DNA of 64,000 nt from Sipunculus nudus (lineage: Eukaryota; Annelida; Sipuncula; Golfingiida; Sipunculidae), in assembly GCA_026874595.1 (NCBI GenBank), contig CM049315.1, positions 77,474,401 through 77,538,400 on the forward strand, given 5' to 3'. The notes under the pieces are model-generated. The model searched no databases. It saw only the letters and a program-made list of their open reading frames with translations, and had not been told where the DNA came from. Both the position numbers and the translations under genes were made by a program. Below, piece by piece: positions 22,081 through 33,489 of the stretch. Every line of letters begins with the position of its first letter. The stretch's first letter is position 1.

Positions 22081-22625
22081 TTCGTCAACCTCTGTCGAAG
22101 CAGAAACAGTTTGTTACTCTAAATCAGGACCCCGTTTTCCGACCTTCATGCGACGTGGCCACTTTCCAGATTAGGTTCCTAATTTGTCGAAAATTAACCA
22201 AAGATAAAGCAATACCCGTATACACGGTTATTGCTGCAAAATAATTATTTTTATCATAAGTACTTTCAAACTTAAGAAATGTGTACTTACTAATATCACC
22301 CAATAATTTTATTGTCGTATCTTTACATTTTCTGAGACCCATAGAGGAAAATATTCCAAAATGTCCAGTTGTGGTAATTAGTGATTGTACGGTGCCAACG
22401 TAGGATTGAAATAAACTGCTCTCTTATTTATTGCTTATTTTTTTACAACTAGCCCGTCCTGTTCAACAAATGTTCGCCTGTAACGGGTGGGTTGTTGTGC
22501 TATCTGTTAAAATCAAAATAGGTCAGCCAAATCATCGAACAATAGCGCTATCTGTCGTATTAGGGGTAAAACTAAACTGGTCTTCAAGTGTAACACAATG
22601 TTAGGATAATATAATGAGTTGTTTT

Positions 22626-22627
<2 letters not shown>
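22081..22627. other. non-coding, nothing recognised
   Basis: No recurring repeat or supported gene. Confidence 0.4.

Positions 22628-22679
<52 letters not shown>
22628..22679. repeat. (AT)n microsatellite
   Basis: About 26 AT units. Confidence 0.98.
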
Positions 22680-22683
<4 letters not shown>

Positions 22684-22903
22684 AGATTTCGAGTGGATTT
22701 CGTTGTGGGAATGTTTTGTTTTCATATAGTTTCAGCAAGTTCAGGTTAAATTATTACAACAGGGATTTTTAATGTTACACTAGAAAATGGGGCCCCGTTA
22801 GGTCCCGATCAAGAGGAAGGATATATTGCCACGTATTGTGTGACAAGACCGTAAGGTAGGGAACTCCCAAGACCCGTAAGATGACGACGTCTGGTTGTCG
22901 ATG

Positions 22904-22996
22904 CGGTCGGTAGAAAGGTAGGTCGGTCGGTAGGTTGGTCGGTCGGGAGGTCGGTGGGTAGGTAGGTAGGTAGGCAGGCAGGCAGGCATGCAGGCA
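22904..22996. repeat. (GGTN)n tetranucleotide repeat
   Basis: Mixed GGTC, GGTA and GGCA units over about 90 bp. The P-T-Y-L-P-T frames on the minus strand are translations of this repeat. Confidence 0.95.
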
Positions 22997-23439
22997 AACA
23001 GATACCTTATATGCCGTATGCGGTGCCATCAGGCAAAAACTGAACTTGTCTCCTTTATTTGCTGCACAGAGTGTCACCATGTTGTGCTTTCCCTTGTTCT
23101 CGGAGTACAGTATCCCGGGATTTAGTTTAGTCCATCTGCTCTTAGGATGCCTGAGTCTTTGTCTACGTTCGGTGCCATGCCGTCACTTTATTGTGAAAGC
23201 CATTCCGGCAAATTGCACCAAAGTCATTAATACTGACGTTGTTTTACCTAAAAGGAGGTAACATGTATGGTCGTTTATCTGTCAGCTAATTTTCCTAAAA
23301 AATTATAATCATTAAAGAAACGATACACTTATCTTATAATTTACTCTGGATTTTTAATCGAGATCAGTGTTTTGGTCCGTAAGGTAGAGACCGTACTCTC
23401 CTCACGTTATACACTACATGCGTCGCAGGTGTTGTTTTA
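22997..23439. other. non-coding, nothing recognised
   Basis: No repeat family or gene recognised. Confidence 0.4.
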
Positions 23440-23570
23440 TTTTAACCGCTGCTTCGTTTAGGAAGATTCTCCAGGTCCGACCACCAGGGCTGGCACAGAG
23501 CAAAGACTTGTAATTAGACCAATGAAGCGTGGCATAGCATTGGGCAACCAGCTCCAAATGTTTATCATGC
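23440..23570 (+). repeat. interspersed repeat C, copy 1
   Basis: Shares with 62070-62210 the blocks TTAACCGCTGCTT, GATTCTC, CCACCAGGG and ATTNGNAATCAGACC/AATTAGACCAATG. Class unknown. Confidence 0.55.
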
Positions 23571-24442
23571 TACAAGCGCTCTCGCTGGTTTAATTCTTGG
23601 GCCTGTGCGAGATCCATGAAATCAGTGGATAAAACTCACGAGATCTGGGAACACCGCTGCAAGTGTAAAACCGCTGCGCGAGGAACATAGAGAGATCGTT
23701 GTCATGCTCTGACCAGTATTTTGGAATAATTTGGTTCCCCGCTTGCATTGTACACACGGTCCTGTATTCTATTTGGAACCGCCAATGTTCTAAAAGGCAG
23801 AGCTGACATGTGATGAAACCCTCGATTGAGGAGCCGTGACACATTTCTCTTGGCTGGGATTAATATATACTTCATAAGTGTACGTCTGGCTCCCGCAAGT
23901 CTCGTTATATTAACCTCTACCTCTTAGAAAAGAAATTTACGAATGATGACAAATTGCGGAAACAGGGTTACCTACCTCGGTGGATGTATGCGCTCTCCGA
24001 GAGATTTTTTTATTATTGTATCAACTGTTAATTAATGTTAATATTAAAGCATATGAATGGTTAGATTTCTTATTTGCACGAGTCCTGCTAAAAAACCCAA
24101 CAAAATACATGGCTGCAAGGGGGTGTTTAAATCCCAGCCTGATCATGTCCAAATAACAGTATTGGTTGGCTGGTTGATATATAGTTAACAACTTCCTGCC
24201 CACTCATACTGCACTATTTTAAACGGACACCTGGCCGTAGCTCCGTGATCTCTCCTTACATTTTCCTGTGAGAGAACACTGGAAGATCATTCTGTATGCT
24301 TGACAAGAGATATTCAATCAAAGAATAACAATGTTAGCTTAAAAGTGTATTTTTCAATAAAACAAATATAATAAAATTGTATGCGTTCATTAACATCCCA
24401 ATTTCAAAAGCGTTTTTAATCTTTTAATCTAATTTTTTAACG

Positions 24443-24446
<4 letters not shown>
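23571..24446. other. non-coding, possible repeat trace
   Basis: No gene recognised. GTGGATGTATGCGCTCTCCG near 23980-24000 resembles the distal part of a widespread animal repeat related to family A, but only this short piece is visible. Confidence 0.35.

Positions 24447-24495
<49 letters not shown>
24447..24495. repeat. (AT)n microsatellite
   Basis: AT tract directly before repeat G copy 1. Copy 2 is also preceded by one. Confidence 0.97.
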
Positions 24496-24502
<7 letters not shown>

Positions 24503-24511
24503 CGTTTGAAG

Positions 24512-25518
24512 TATATAAAACCGACATTTTAGCGCGGTCGCCATCTTGTCCTTCGGGTACTGATAGTGTACTGATAGGCGATTATCAAAATCTAGAAACA
24601 AAGAAAAGGCGCGAGAAAAATAGTTAAGAAATATGACTGGATAAAACTACGTTGACCCACGCGTTTATCAGGGCAGCTCAAGATCACGAAGATAAGATAA
24701 CGGGAAAAAGATTTAAGACTGATTTATGTGGGTGGATTACTATGAGTAAGATGTAAGGATTGACTTTTTAGAATGTCGCAGGCAGATATCTGTAATATGA
24801 TCTGACTGCTCTAATCTGCTTTTTACAATCACAGCATATTTATAATGTTTATTTTTTGTTGTAGGTGTTAATAATTTTTTTGCGACAATAGCTTCTACAT
24901 TTACATAAGCTACACGCCTCCAACAAATCGAATATCGACATTCAGAATATAAGGAAACACCGTGTTTTTCAAGGTTTTTTCAATCGTTTAAAAGGATATA
25001 AATATTTATTTTCATGGGGGTTCAAATTTCTTATTTTAATTTCCTACATTTTTTTAGCATGTACAGTTTGGACAAAATATTTAAGTTTATTGCACCAGAA
25101 CTGGAATCCAAAACATTCCAGAACAGACATAATATTAACCAAGTTGAAGTATTGACACAACACAGACACACACGCACACACATAAGGTAGCTTGTCTTGT
25201 GCCCATTAGGTGTGATATGGTTTTCCATCAGGACTCTGAGATGATATTTAAAATGAGACTAAAGGGAATTCCATTGATAATAGGACTCATAAGAAAACGA
25301 CTTTTCTATTTAGGGATTTTGGTCTTCAACATCTGCAGCCCACAATGCACCGGGGCTTTCAGATGCGCTGATGGTGTATGTATAACTACAGTGAAGCGGG
25401 TCAGCCGTTAACTATAGCCGTTCGAGTACTTTAGAAAGAATTGTTTCAAGGAAAATTACCAAACCATGCATGGGTGTTTTTGTGGTAAGGACTTAACGGA
25501 ATAAGTAATATATTGTAA
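24512..25518 (+). repeat. repeat G, copy 1 (~1 kb)
   Basis: Direct repeat of 26972-28440, about 90% similar by eye. Shared landmarks in order are ACCGACATTTTAGC, GGTACTGA, ACTACGTTGACCCACGCG, GGTGTTAAT, CATTCCAGAACAGACATAAT, a short CACA run, CATCTGCAGCCCACAATGCA, and CTTAACGGAATAA. This copy has a single TTAA at 25408-25411, where copy 2 carries a 491-bp insertion. It stops at about 25518, where the LINE relic begins. A third partial copy is at 56780-57110. Confidence 0.88.
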
Positions 25519-26195
25519 GTCTATAAAACAAAATATGAACAAAAAGCTTGGGTATCCGAAAATGAATGTGACGAATCTTTGCAAAATATTACCTTAAATT
25601 GTATATCTGAAGATGAGAAAGAGAGATGCAGCGAAGCAATATCATTGCAAGAAATTAAAAATGCGCTGAAAGTAATGCCAAGAAAAAAGGCTCCCGGCAA
25701 CGATGGGTTGCCAGCAGAGTTTTATGTAACATTTTTTTATAAAGTGGGGCATCTTTTAATGAACTGTTTAAATGACAATTACGTTAAAGGTCATATGTCA
25801 TGTTCCCAACGTCAGGCAATGATAACTCTTCTTAAAAAACTGGGAAACACAACCGTTTGCTACGATCATGGCGACCAATAAGCCTTATTAATAGAGATGT
25901 AAAATTAATAAGTAAAATTCTAGCAAACAGACTTAAGGATATAATGCCAAATATTATTAGCAAAAATCAGTTTGTATTTGTTAAGGGAAGGATAATTGAA
26001 GAACCAATAAGAATCCTGCTTGATATTATGAGCCAAGAAAGAAGACAAGGTATTCTTTTTGCAGCGGATTACGAAGCTGCTTTTGATTCATTAGAATACT
26101 GCTTCATGAAATGCATCTTGAAGAGATTAGGCTTTCCACAATATTTTGTAAGATGGAATCATATAATGCAAAACCAACTAGAAAACTGTGCGCTG
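25519..26195 (+). pseudogene. LINE reverse transcriptase fragment (L1/Tx1-like)
   Basis: A relic of a non-LTR retrotransposon RT. The first frame (25519-25881) reads LYKTKYEQKAW, then EIKNALKVMPRKKAPGNDGL, then AEFY and SQRQAMITLLKK. After a frameshift near 25855, the second frame continues from SWRPISLINRDVKLISKILA through QFVFVKGR to FAADYEAAFDS, the RT A motif with its catalytic Asp. These are the N-terminal fingers and palm of an L1/Tx1-clade RT. The YADD motif, thumb, endonuclease and tail are missing. The 5' edge lies exactly where repeat G copy 1 ends and the 3' edge joins a truncated LTR. The element is therefore dead and truncated at both ends. The clade assignment is from motif memory. 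Confidence 0.88.
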
Positions 26196-26894
26196 CTATG
26201 TTAACCGCACTTGCTGAACTCACGCGGAGTGTAAAGACAGCGTGTTCGGTGTAGTCTAGAGGGTTCCAGAATGGAAGGTTCTTGGCTTCGGGTGAAAACG
26301 CTATACATAGGGGTTGTGTTCAGAGCCGGCAGAGAGAGAAAAATACCAGCGGACACGGAAGAGTGTGACTCTCTCTTCAGTTTTTGGGACCTTTCCGAAA
26401 ATGGCAGGACTTATAGATATTCTACGATCTTTATACGGACTTTAATATACGGATTGTCTTCAGTTTGCCTTTGGGATTATTACCAGAACTTCACTTTTGG
26501 GTTACAACAGATTGTTTTCGAGATGAAATCGGACTATTCTCTGAGAAGATTAATATGAACTGTTCATCTGGATTATTTGCGTTAAAAGACTCTTGTTGAG
26601 CTGTGACAGTGGTGGTATCCAGAAATCAAAGCCTAGGATCCGGACACTATGGTATTATACATTTTTATTATTGTTATACTGTGTAATTGTATTGATTTAG
26701 TGTATTGTAATGTTAGAATTGTTCTAAGAATAAATTATAATTATTTGTTAACAAAAAACCACTGACTTCTTTATTCATTCCCCTAGACATTTCACGCTGC
26801 CTAGTGTTGCGGAATCTGATTTTTATTTTTATCTCCGTAACAAAATTTATGCTCGTCACGATTACGTGATCTGTTATTAGTAGGTTACGTAACA
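26196..26894 (+). mobile_element. LTR copy 4, 5'-truncated
   Basis: Plus-strand copy of the LTR family. It begins inside the LTR (GTTAACCGCACTTGCTGAAC matches AATCCGTACTGGTTGAAC at 11036 in copy 3). It shares the TATA region only loosely (CTATACATAGG), but keeps AATAAA (about 26729-26734) and the block CTGACTTCTTTATTCATTCC. It ends GGTTACGTAACA at 26894. The first ~70 bp are missing, and LINE sequence sits directly upstream. Confidence 0.78.
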
Positions 26895-26899
26895 ATATA

Positions 26900-26952
<53 letters not shown>
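26900..26952. repeat. (GT)n/(AT)n microsatellite
   Basis: Short GT run followed by AT, between LTR copy 4 and repeat G copy 2. Confidence 0.97.
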
Positions 26953-26958
<6 letters not shown>

Positions 26959-26971
26959 ATAATGGGTTTAA

Positions 26972-28570
26972 TCAAACCGACATTTTAGCACGGCTGCCAT
27001 CTTTTGCTTCGGGTACTGAGAGTGTACTGATAGGTGATTATCAAAACCTAGAAAAGGCGCGAGAAAAATAGTAAAGAAACATGACTGGATAAAACTACGT
27101 TGACCCACGCGTTTATCAGGGCAGCTCCAGATCACGGAGATAAGATAACGGGAAAAAGATTTAAGACTGATTTATGTGGGTGGATTATTATGAGTAAGAT
27201 GTAGGGATTGACTTTTTAGAATGTTGCATATTTATGATATGATCTGACTGCTCTAATCTGCTTTTTACAATCACAGCATATTTATAATGTTTATTTTTTG
27301 TTGTAGGTGTTAATTATCTGTTTGCAACAATAGCTTCCACTTTTACATTAGCTACAGACCTCCATCAAATCGAATATCGACATTCTAAGTATATGGAAAT
27401 GCCGTGTTTTTCAAGGTATACGTTCAATGGTTTTAAAGGATATAAATATTTATTTTCCTGGAGGTTCAAAATTCTTATTTTAATTTCCTACATTTTTATG
27501 AGCATGTACAGTTAGGACATAATATTTAAGTTTATTGTACCAGTACTGGAATCCAAAACATTCCAGAACAGACATAATATTAACAAAGTTGAATATTGAC
27601 ACAACACACACACACACACATAAGGTAGCATGTCTTGTTCCCTTTTTCTAAATAGCATTTGGTGTGACATGGTTTTCCATCAGGACCCTGAGATGATATT
27701 TAAAATGAGACAAGAGGACTCGTAAGAATACGACTTTACTATTTAGGGTTTGTGGGCTTCAACATCTGCAGCCCACAATGCACCTAGGATTTCATATACG
27801 CTGACGGCGTAGGTATAAATATAGTCAAGCGGGTAAGCCGTTAAAGAGACATAATCAGGAGCAATATTATGCCTATCCTTTCACACTATCAGTTCATTTT
27901 TGCTTTAGTCAAAAGTTTCCCAGCAAAACCACCCAAAAACATAGTTTTAGTACCTCGTATACGGCTGTTTAACGCCTTTTTATGGGTTTGCGTGTTGGTA
28001 AACACAGTCCACGTGTTAACCATAACAAGGCCGCGTGACCAGAGGTCCGATTGTGAGCCTTAACAGGCGGTGTTTCGGCCAGCAGGAACATGTATTACAT
28101 TTTTTTGGGTTAAGTCAGTCAGGGTAGGTCCTGATTGACGTTTTGTGGCCGGGCGATGCACGCGTTGTGTTTATGTTGACACATTTGATCGCGCCCGGTC
28201 CACTGTTTTTAACACTCGTTTTCAGGAGTAAGCAAATGGTTTCAGGGCAGTATTTTGGCAGTTACAAATTTATTTTAAAGGGAAGAATCTATTATTCATG
28301 TTAATTCAACATGCTTTATAGGAGATTGGTCCCTTTTAAGTATAGCTGTTCAAGTACTTTGATAAGAATTGTTTCAGGGCAAATTACCAAACCATGGATG
28401 TTTTTGTGGTAAAGACTTAACGGAATAAATAATATTTTGTAAGCGTACGTATGTGGAATTCTAACAAGAGGTGTTACCTTGAAATGTAATAAAAAAAAAC
28501 TTTAAAAAAACTTTAAACCTTGACAGTTGAGATAAGTAGTCCCAAAGTGCTATACAGGAAGAATACAAGC
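26972..28570 (+). repeat. repeat G, copy 2 (interrupted)
   Basis: Direct counterpart of copy 1, starting ACCGACATTTTAGCACGG. It is interrupted at 27841-28339 by a TTAA-flanked element, then resumes with GTATAGCTGTTCAAGTACTT. It extends further 3' than copy 1, to a segment shared with the third copy (GACAGTTGAGATAAGTAGT). Confidence 0.88.
27845..28335. mobile_element. TTAA-flanked element E, copy 1 (491 bp)
   Basis: Inserted in repeat G copy 2 between two TTAA tetranucleotides (27841-27844 and 28336-28339). Copy 1 has one TTAA at the matching place, so the insertion, its exact ends and a TTAA target duplication are all visible. The ends AGAGACATAATCAGG and, reverse-complemented, AAGGGACCAATCTCC are weakly inverted. 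An internal GGCCGGGCG/CGCCCGGTCC stem spans about 28148-28200. TTAA duplication is typical of piggyBac and Kolobok elements. No transposase is present, so this is a non-autonomous element. Confidence 0.8.
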
Positions 28571-30592
28571 CGTTGATTTTCCTCATAACCACAATTCTAG
28601 GTGTAGATAAAGCTATTTTAACAGTCCTAACGAAAGAGAACTCTACCTTACAAATTCGTTGTAAAACTTTCGTTAATTAAGTGTACAAATTTTCAGTGGT
28701 CCAAATGCCTTTGCAGTCTGAAGCTGTGTAATATGAGACTTCGCGAGATGTACAACACGTGACATGAAGATTGGTCCCCACCTTTAAATAGTAGTCTACA
28801 GCATGGAATGAACGAGAACAGGGCGATCTCAGAAAAAACCTGGCTACAAATAGCTTCCGTTCCATCAACCGATGCCACGAGGGTACGAAGAGCAACAAAA
28901 ACGATGGCGTTTACATGGTGTGAGATTATGCCGATCCCGAGTCTAAAGCGAAACGAATACAAGAGCAAAACAACAAGTCCAGTATCTAGAGTGAAAGCCC
29001 TTCACAACGGCGCTAGATATGGAGTATCAGGTCTTGGATCTTGGGTATGTGAGACTCCGTGGCAGGACAGAGAGGAAATTAAGCGCTCAGAGATTACCCC
29101 ATTCCAGTAACAAGAGCCTATAACGACACACCCGGACGTGTTCTCAGTTCATTTCACTTCGCACCTTTTTTCGCTGGAAGATAAACTTTTTCTCAGTGAT
29201 TGTGTGGAAGCCGAGATTTAAAGACTGCATAAAATAGTCTTGCAACGTCAGACAAGGCGGCTCCTGGGTTATTTAGGTTAAATAACGTCAACAGTTCCCA
29301 CGCTTACTCTCAGTATACATATAGCTAAACTACCCGGCTTAAATAGAATTACCATCATAAATATCCCACGTAGTTGAGCCGGCGATATGAGGAAGGTGCC
29401 TGGCGAATTTACCAGTTGATGGGTTCGGTGTCTGGATTGATGGAGCTTGTCGGGATCATATACAACTGTACACGATCTATCATACCAAGGTCATGCTGTC
29501 GGGATCAACGTAAATCTATGTCCAAAATATGTTTCAACACAGCAAATGTATGTTCTGTCTGTTACCATACTTTTGCAGGAGTACTGCGACTACTGCCTAG
29601 AAATGACGCCATGTATATTTATTTTTCTAAAGTACAGGTATACGGTTACATTTTAGGCAAGCCTTATTTCCACTCCTCGGGAGTCAGCTCTTGGCTCAGA
29701 ATACTAGGTAAAGTCCAGATTAGACTGGCACCTGCTATCTGGGGACATTTTAGTTTCAATAACTTACCGTATCACTAATTTCATCTTGAACATTTTGAAT
29801 GATGTTAATGTAGTGTCAACATATGTGAAGATACCTAGAACTTTGATGAAAAGAAAACAAAAACTATAGAACTATAAACAAAAACTATTAGAAAAGTAAC
29901 ACAGGGTGCTCAATGATTATTGTCACTGTACCGGTTAGATGTGCATCTCAAAGGTAAGACCAATATAAACATTCATTTTTTATTATATATATATATTCAA
30001 CAATGTTACCCTAAAGAGCTGCTGTTAATAAATTTCTATTATAAGAAACACTTAACTATTCTTTCTAGAAATAGTAGAAATAAGCATCACCCGGGGAGTG
30101 GAAATAAGCACTTCCTACATTTTATTATCAACAAAGTCATGGGCGCAATAAGATGGGGGCAGAGTGACATTTTCCTCTCCCCCACTTTTTCAACAAGGGG
30201 AACATACCATGTTATCCGCCCCACCCTTTAAATATAGGCTCTATCTGCAATTAGTAAAAAATACAAGATTTAACTAAAATGTGTCACAGTATCGCAAATT
30301 TTCTCAATTATCAATTAAATGCAGTGAATGAATAAAATAGCATAATGACTGATAATGTTACATGATTCCCCCGTTTCCAAGACACTGTGGTACTCTGTCA
30401 TTATTATTTTTCTGAAGCTATATTATTCCCTGGTATTTTATTCTCAAATTGTTTCAATATTGCTCAAATTTTGATTAAAAATCTGAAAAAAAAATCCTAC
30501 ACCGCCGTTGCGGACAACCTTTGCACGGCCAATGACCACAGCCGTACAAACACCCGACAGTCGCGTTTCCCTGAACACACTTGTCTCCTACT
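28571..30592. other. non-coding, nothing recognised
   Basis: Two kilobases without a repeat family I can identify. The longest frames (28693-28968 minus, 28808-29110 plus, 29374-29778 plus, 134 codons from a TTG) have no family signature and are within chance for this composition. Confidence 0.35.
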
Positions 30593-30615
30593 CCCCCCCC
30601 CCCCCCCCCCCCCCC
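30593..30615. repeat. poly-C tract
   Basis: 23 uninterrupted C residues. Confidence 0.98.
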
Positions 30616-30814
30616 GCGAACTGGGTCCTCGATTCACCACTGATGACATTATTATGATTATTACACTATATTGAGAAAAAAAGGGGATGGGTAGTTATAA
30701 GATGGGATATACCCCGTTACAAGGGCCCCAACAATTCGAATAAACTTTTTTTCAGATATATTTGAGTATTTCTACCTAAATTGTTAAAATAAATGTCTTG
30801 CATATCTGTCATTC

Positions 30815-30996
30815 TCACAGCTGAGATATCATTAAATGACGTGCTTTCTCATCGTGGTCACTGGCAGTGTCGACATCCCAGTCTGGTCCTTCATCTCTTG
30901 TTGTGACAGCATCAAGGGTTAGATTTGGGTCTGTCTGTATCCTTCGATTCAGGTAAAAAGTTGCATCCGTTTTCTTGTCTAGATATACTTGATAAT
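30815..30996 (-). CDS. possible 3' terminal exon, unknown protein
   Basis: I do not recognise the family. On the minus strand about 60 codons end LISQL-stop-like (MISQL) at 30815. The peptide is hydrophilic and acidic, with segments YQVYLDKKTDATFYLNRRIQ and DAVTTRDEGPDWDVDTASDH. This composition is unlike the chance frames around it. Upstream on that strand the frame runs into the 3' end of a Helitron-like copy (30997-31273), which supplies an in-frame ATG by accident. The true exon start is probably an acceptor such as TATAG at about 30997 or TCTAG at about 30982. No AATAAA is obvious after the stop. No partner exon was found. Confidence 0.3.
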
Positions 30997-31273
30997 CTAT
31001 AAATCTGCATTCTAATGACTCCGCCATTCACTTATTCGACCCATATTACCAAATTCATTCTTGCATAAGTGTTATACATTTGTGAATATTCCGAAATCCG
31101 GACCATGTTCCGGATCCACAACAAAATCTAATCGATTCTTCCCTGGCCGATTTCTTAAATGCTCTAATTATTCATGAAATCCCGCTCATGACTGCGTGAG
31201 TGATGGTGTGAACAAAAACACACACACACACACACACAGGGTGAGCGGATACCCGATGGCTGGGGCAATAATT
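30997..31273 (-). mobile_element. Helitron-like family A, copy 6
   Basis: Minus-strand copy with head ATTATTGCCCCAGCCATCGG at the 31273 end, a (CA)n, AATCGATTAGATTTTG(T)TGTGG, GTCCGGA, GAATAAGTGAATGGCGGAG, and the tail GAATGCAGATTTATAG. The hairpin is partly deleted and the last four bases are ATAG. Confidence 0.72.
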
Positions 31274-32435
31274 ACAGTGAACACCTATATACAAGGTCAC
31301 TATATTTCTGCCCATAAACGATTGTTCGTGCTACGCTTAGACTGAGTTTAGACTAGACCCTGACATCTGGAGAAATATTTGTGGTGGGTTGGCCAAGTTT
31401 TCTGGTTCGTTTTTTCTTCTTCGGCCAAACATATTTTAGTCTTGTAGCAAAACATACTGACCACCCACTTCTCGACAAGATATTTTCCTTATTCTATCAA
31501 AAGAACACGACCCCAAATTTAAAATTATATGTACTATATATAATCTCTAAGGACAGCAAATTAAAAATGTAGGCAAAAAAGGACATTCTCGCAACAAATA
31601 TAGATCATGACTTCCTAGGGCTGGCAATACCCTTAAGAACTTCCTCTCCGTGTACATACCCGTGGTTTTATTTGAGTGTATCACCATTTAAATGCCTCCG
31701 GCCATAATGCTAGATTGTAGCTGTGCGGGATATTATCTATACATGTACAGGAATATTGGAGTTTGGCATATTGCGTCAATTCGTCATTGAATGTTTTTGA
31801 AATCCTATGTTTTCATTAAATGTACGCCCAATTTGATATAGGCTACATACATTTGATTTAAATCATTCCCAAAATAGCTTAAATATGCACTTGCAATTTT
31901 AAATATAATTATTAAAAAAAAAAAACATAAGCTAAGCCTCGCGAAGTAACTGTGCAGTTTCACTTCGACGTAATATGCTTCATCTAAGTAAGAGGCAGTT
32001 CATGGATGATTGCACCAGGCATATTGAAGATTGATTATTGAAAGCATCCGGACAGCATGATTATTTTTAAAGGGCATAGTCTTCAACACGCATCCACCAT
32101 AACAAAGTACAAACTGTCGCGAACTATAATTACGGCTCCCTGGGCCGGACGCCGATCACAAAGCAGGAATGCAAGTCTTTAATGGTGCTCTTGTCGAATA
32201 AAAAGCTATTTCAGTTTGAAAGCTAATTTTTTCCTAGTTGGCCTGCGAAAATTAATTTAATAATGATTGTGTTATCAATACATTCATAGAATTAAACAAC
32301 AATTTCGATACTGTATATTTACATATATAACATACCAAAGATTCACCAATTTACGCTTGTCCCCGGGATGTCGCTTTTACCAAAACAGGTCATACGAGGT
32401 CATAACCTCGAAGCGCCATCTCCCGGCATATATGG
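31274..32435. other. non-coding, nothing recognised
   Basis: AT-rich, without a repeat family or supported gene. Confidence 0.4.
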
Positions 32436-33250
32436 TGTTACGGAACCTAATATCAACACGTAGCGTAATGAACACAAACTTTGTTAAGGAGATAAAAAAA
32501 TCAGATTCTGTAACACTAGGCAGCGTGAAATGTCTAGGGGAATGAATAAAGAAGTCAGTGTTTTTTTGTTAACAAATAACTATAATTTATTCTTAAAACA
32601 ACCCTAACATTACAACACACTAAATCAATACAATCACACAGTATAACAGCGGTATAACAACAAATCAATACAATCACACAGTAAAATAAACAAAGCGCAC
32701 AGTAACTGGATATCACCACTGTCACAACGATAAGTCCTTTAAAATGTATAAACTGGCGAACAGTTCACACGAATTCTCTCAGAGAATAACAGTCCAATGT
32801 AAAGCTCTTGTAACAATCCAGACAGTCAATTTGAGACAGGCAGCACTAAATTGTAAAGTAATTAGTAATAGTAGAATCCCTGAAATTACTGGATAATTGG
32901 ATAGGTCCCACAGATCTGTGTCCGCTGGAATATTCTCTCACCTCTCTCTCGGCTCTAAAACCCAGCCTCTTTATATAACTTTTCTGCTGAAGCCGAGAAT
33001 ATCCATTTCTCGAACCATCTAAAGAATCTAACACGGTACACGCGTTCAAAGAACACACTAGAAAAACGAACGCCGTGTCTCAACATATTAGGGTTCACAC
33101 GTGAGCTCGCCCTGGCTCGGCCAGGCGAGGAAGCCCCAAGCTAGCATGACAACGAGAGTTCAACCAGTACGGATTAAACTGAGAGTCCAGACGCGGGCGC
33201 TACATCACGAGTTACACCCTTGTCACACAATAAAAAGGGCACCTGTAACA
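32436..33250 (-). mobile_element. solo LTR, copy 2 (815 bp)
   Basis: Best preserved minus-strand copy. It begins TGTTACAGGTGCCC (minus, at 33250) and ends GGTTCCGTAACA (at 32436). TATATAAAG lies at about 32967-32977 and AATAAA at about 32588-32593 (minus). The flanks ATGG (32432-32435) and ATAG (33251-33254) differ at one base and may be a mutated 4-bp duplication. No internal genes are present. Confidence 0.85.
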
Positions 33251-33489
33251 ATAGCAAACTCGCGATGTCTGTCCGCTTTAGAGGGTTGTAATATGTACTA
33301 GATATGCTGGCGGGACGGGAAAGTTTGTCCGTTGTCCGGGATAGTGAGTTGTCCGCTTTATTGAGTTTACGATAAACATAATATAGAGGATAATATAGAA
33401 ACATAAAATTGAAGGGACTGAGATATAGTGTCCGCATTAGCGAGTTTTTCGCCTTACTGAGTTGTCCGCAAGTAGGAGTTTCACTGTAC
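33251..33489. mobile_element. pogo/Tigger-like MITE
   Basis: The right end read inward is TACAGTGAAACTCCTACTTG then GCGGACAACTC, the CAGTGAAACTC-type terminus of pogo/Tigger elements with a TA. The left end (AGCAAACTCGCGATGTCTGTC at 33253) is a weaker match. Internal copies of GTCCGCTTTA / GAGTTGTCCGC recur. It abuts LTR copy 2. Confidence 0.55.

Noticed and set aside
22775-23080. Pro/Thr-rich repeat protein on the minus strand
   Set aside because: The repeat is a GGTN tetranucleotide microsatellite, open in several frames.
28693-28968. Receptor-like membrane protein fragment on the minus strand
   Set aside because: Hydrophobic patches only. An equally long frame lies on the other strand and no family motif is seen.
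1114-33250. A full-length retrotransposon between the two minus-strand LTRs
   Set aside because: They are 31 kb apart, each with its own flanks, and no gag-pol lies between them. The two plus-strand copies are also unpaired.
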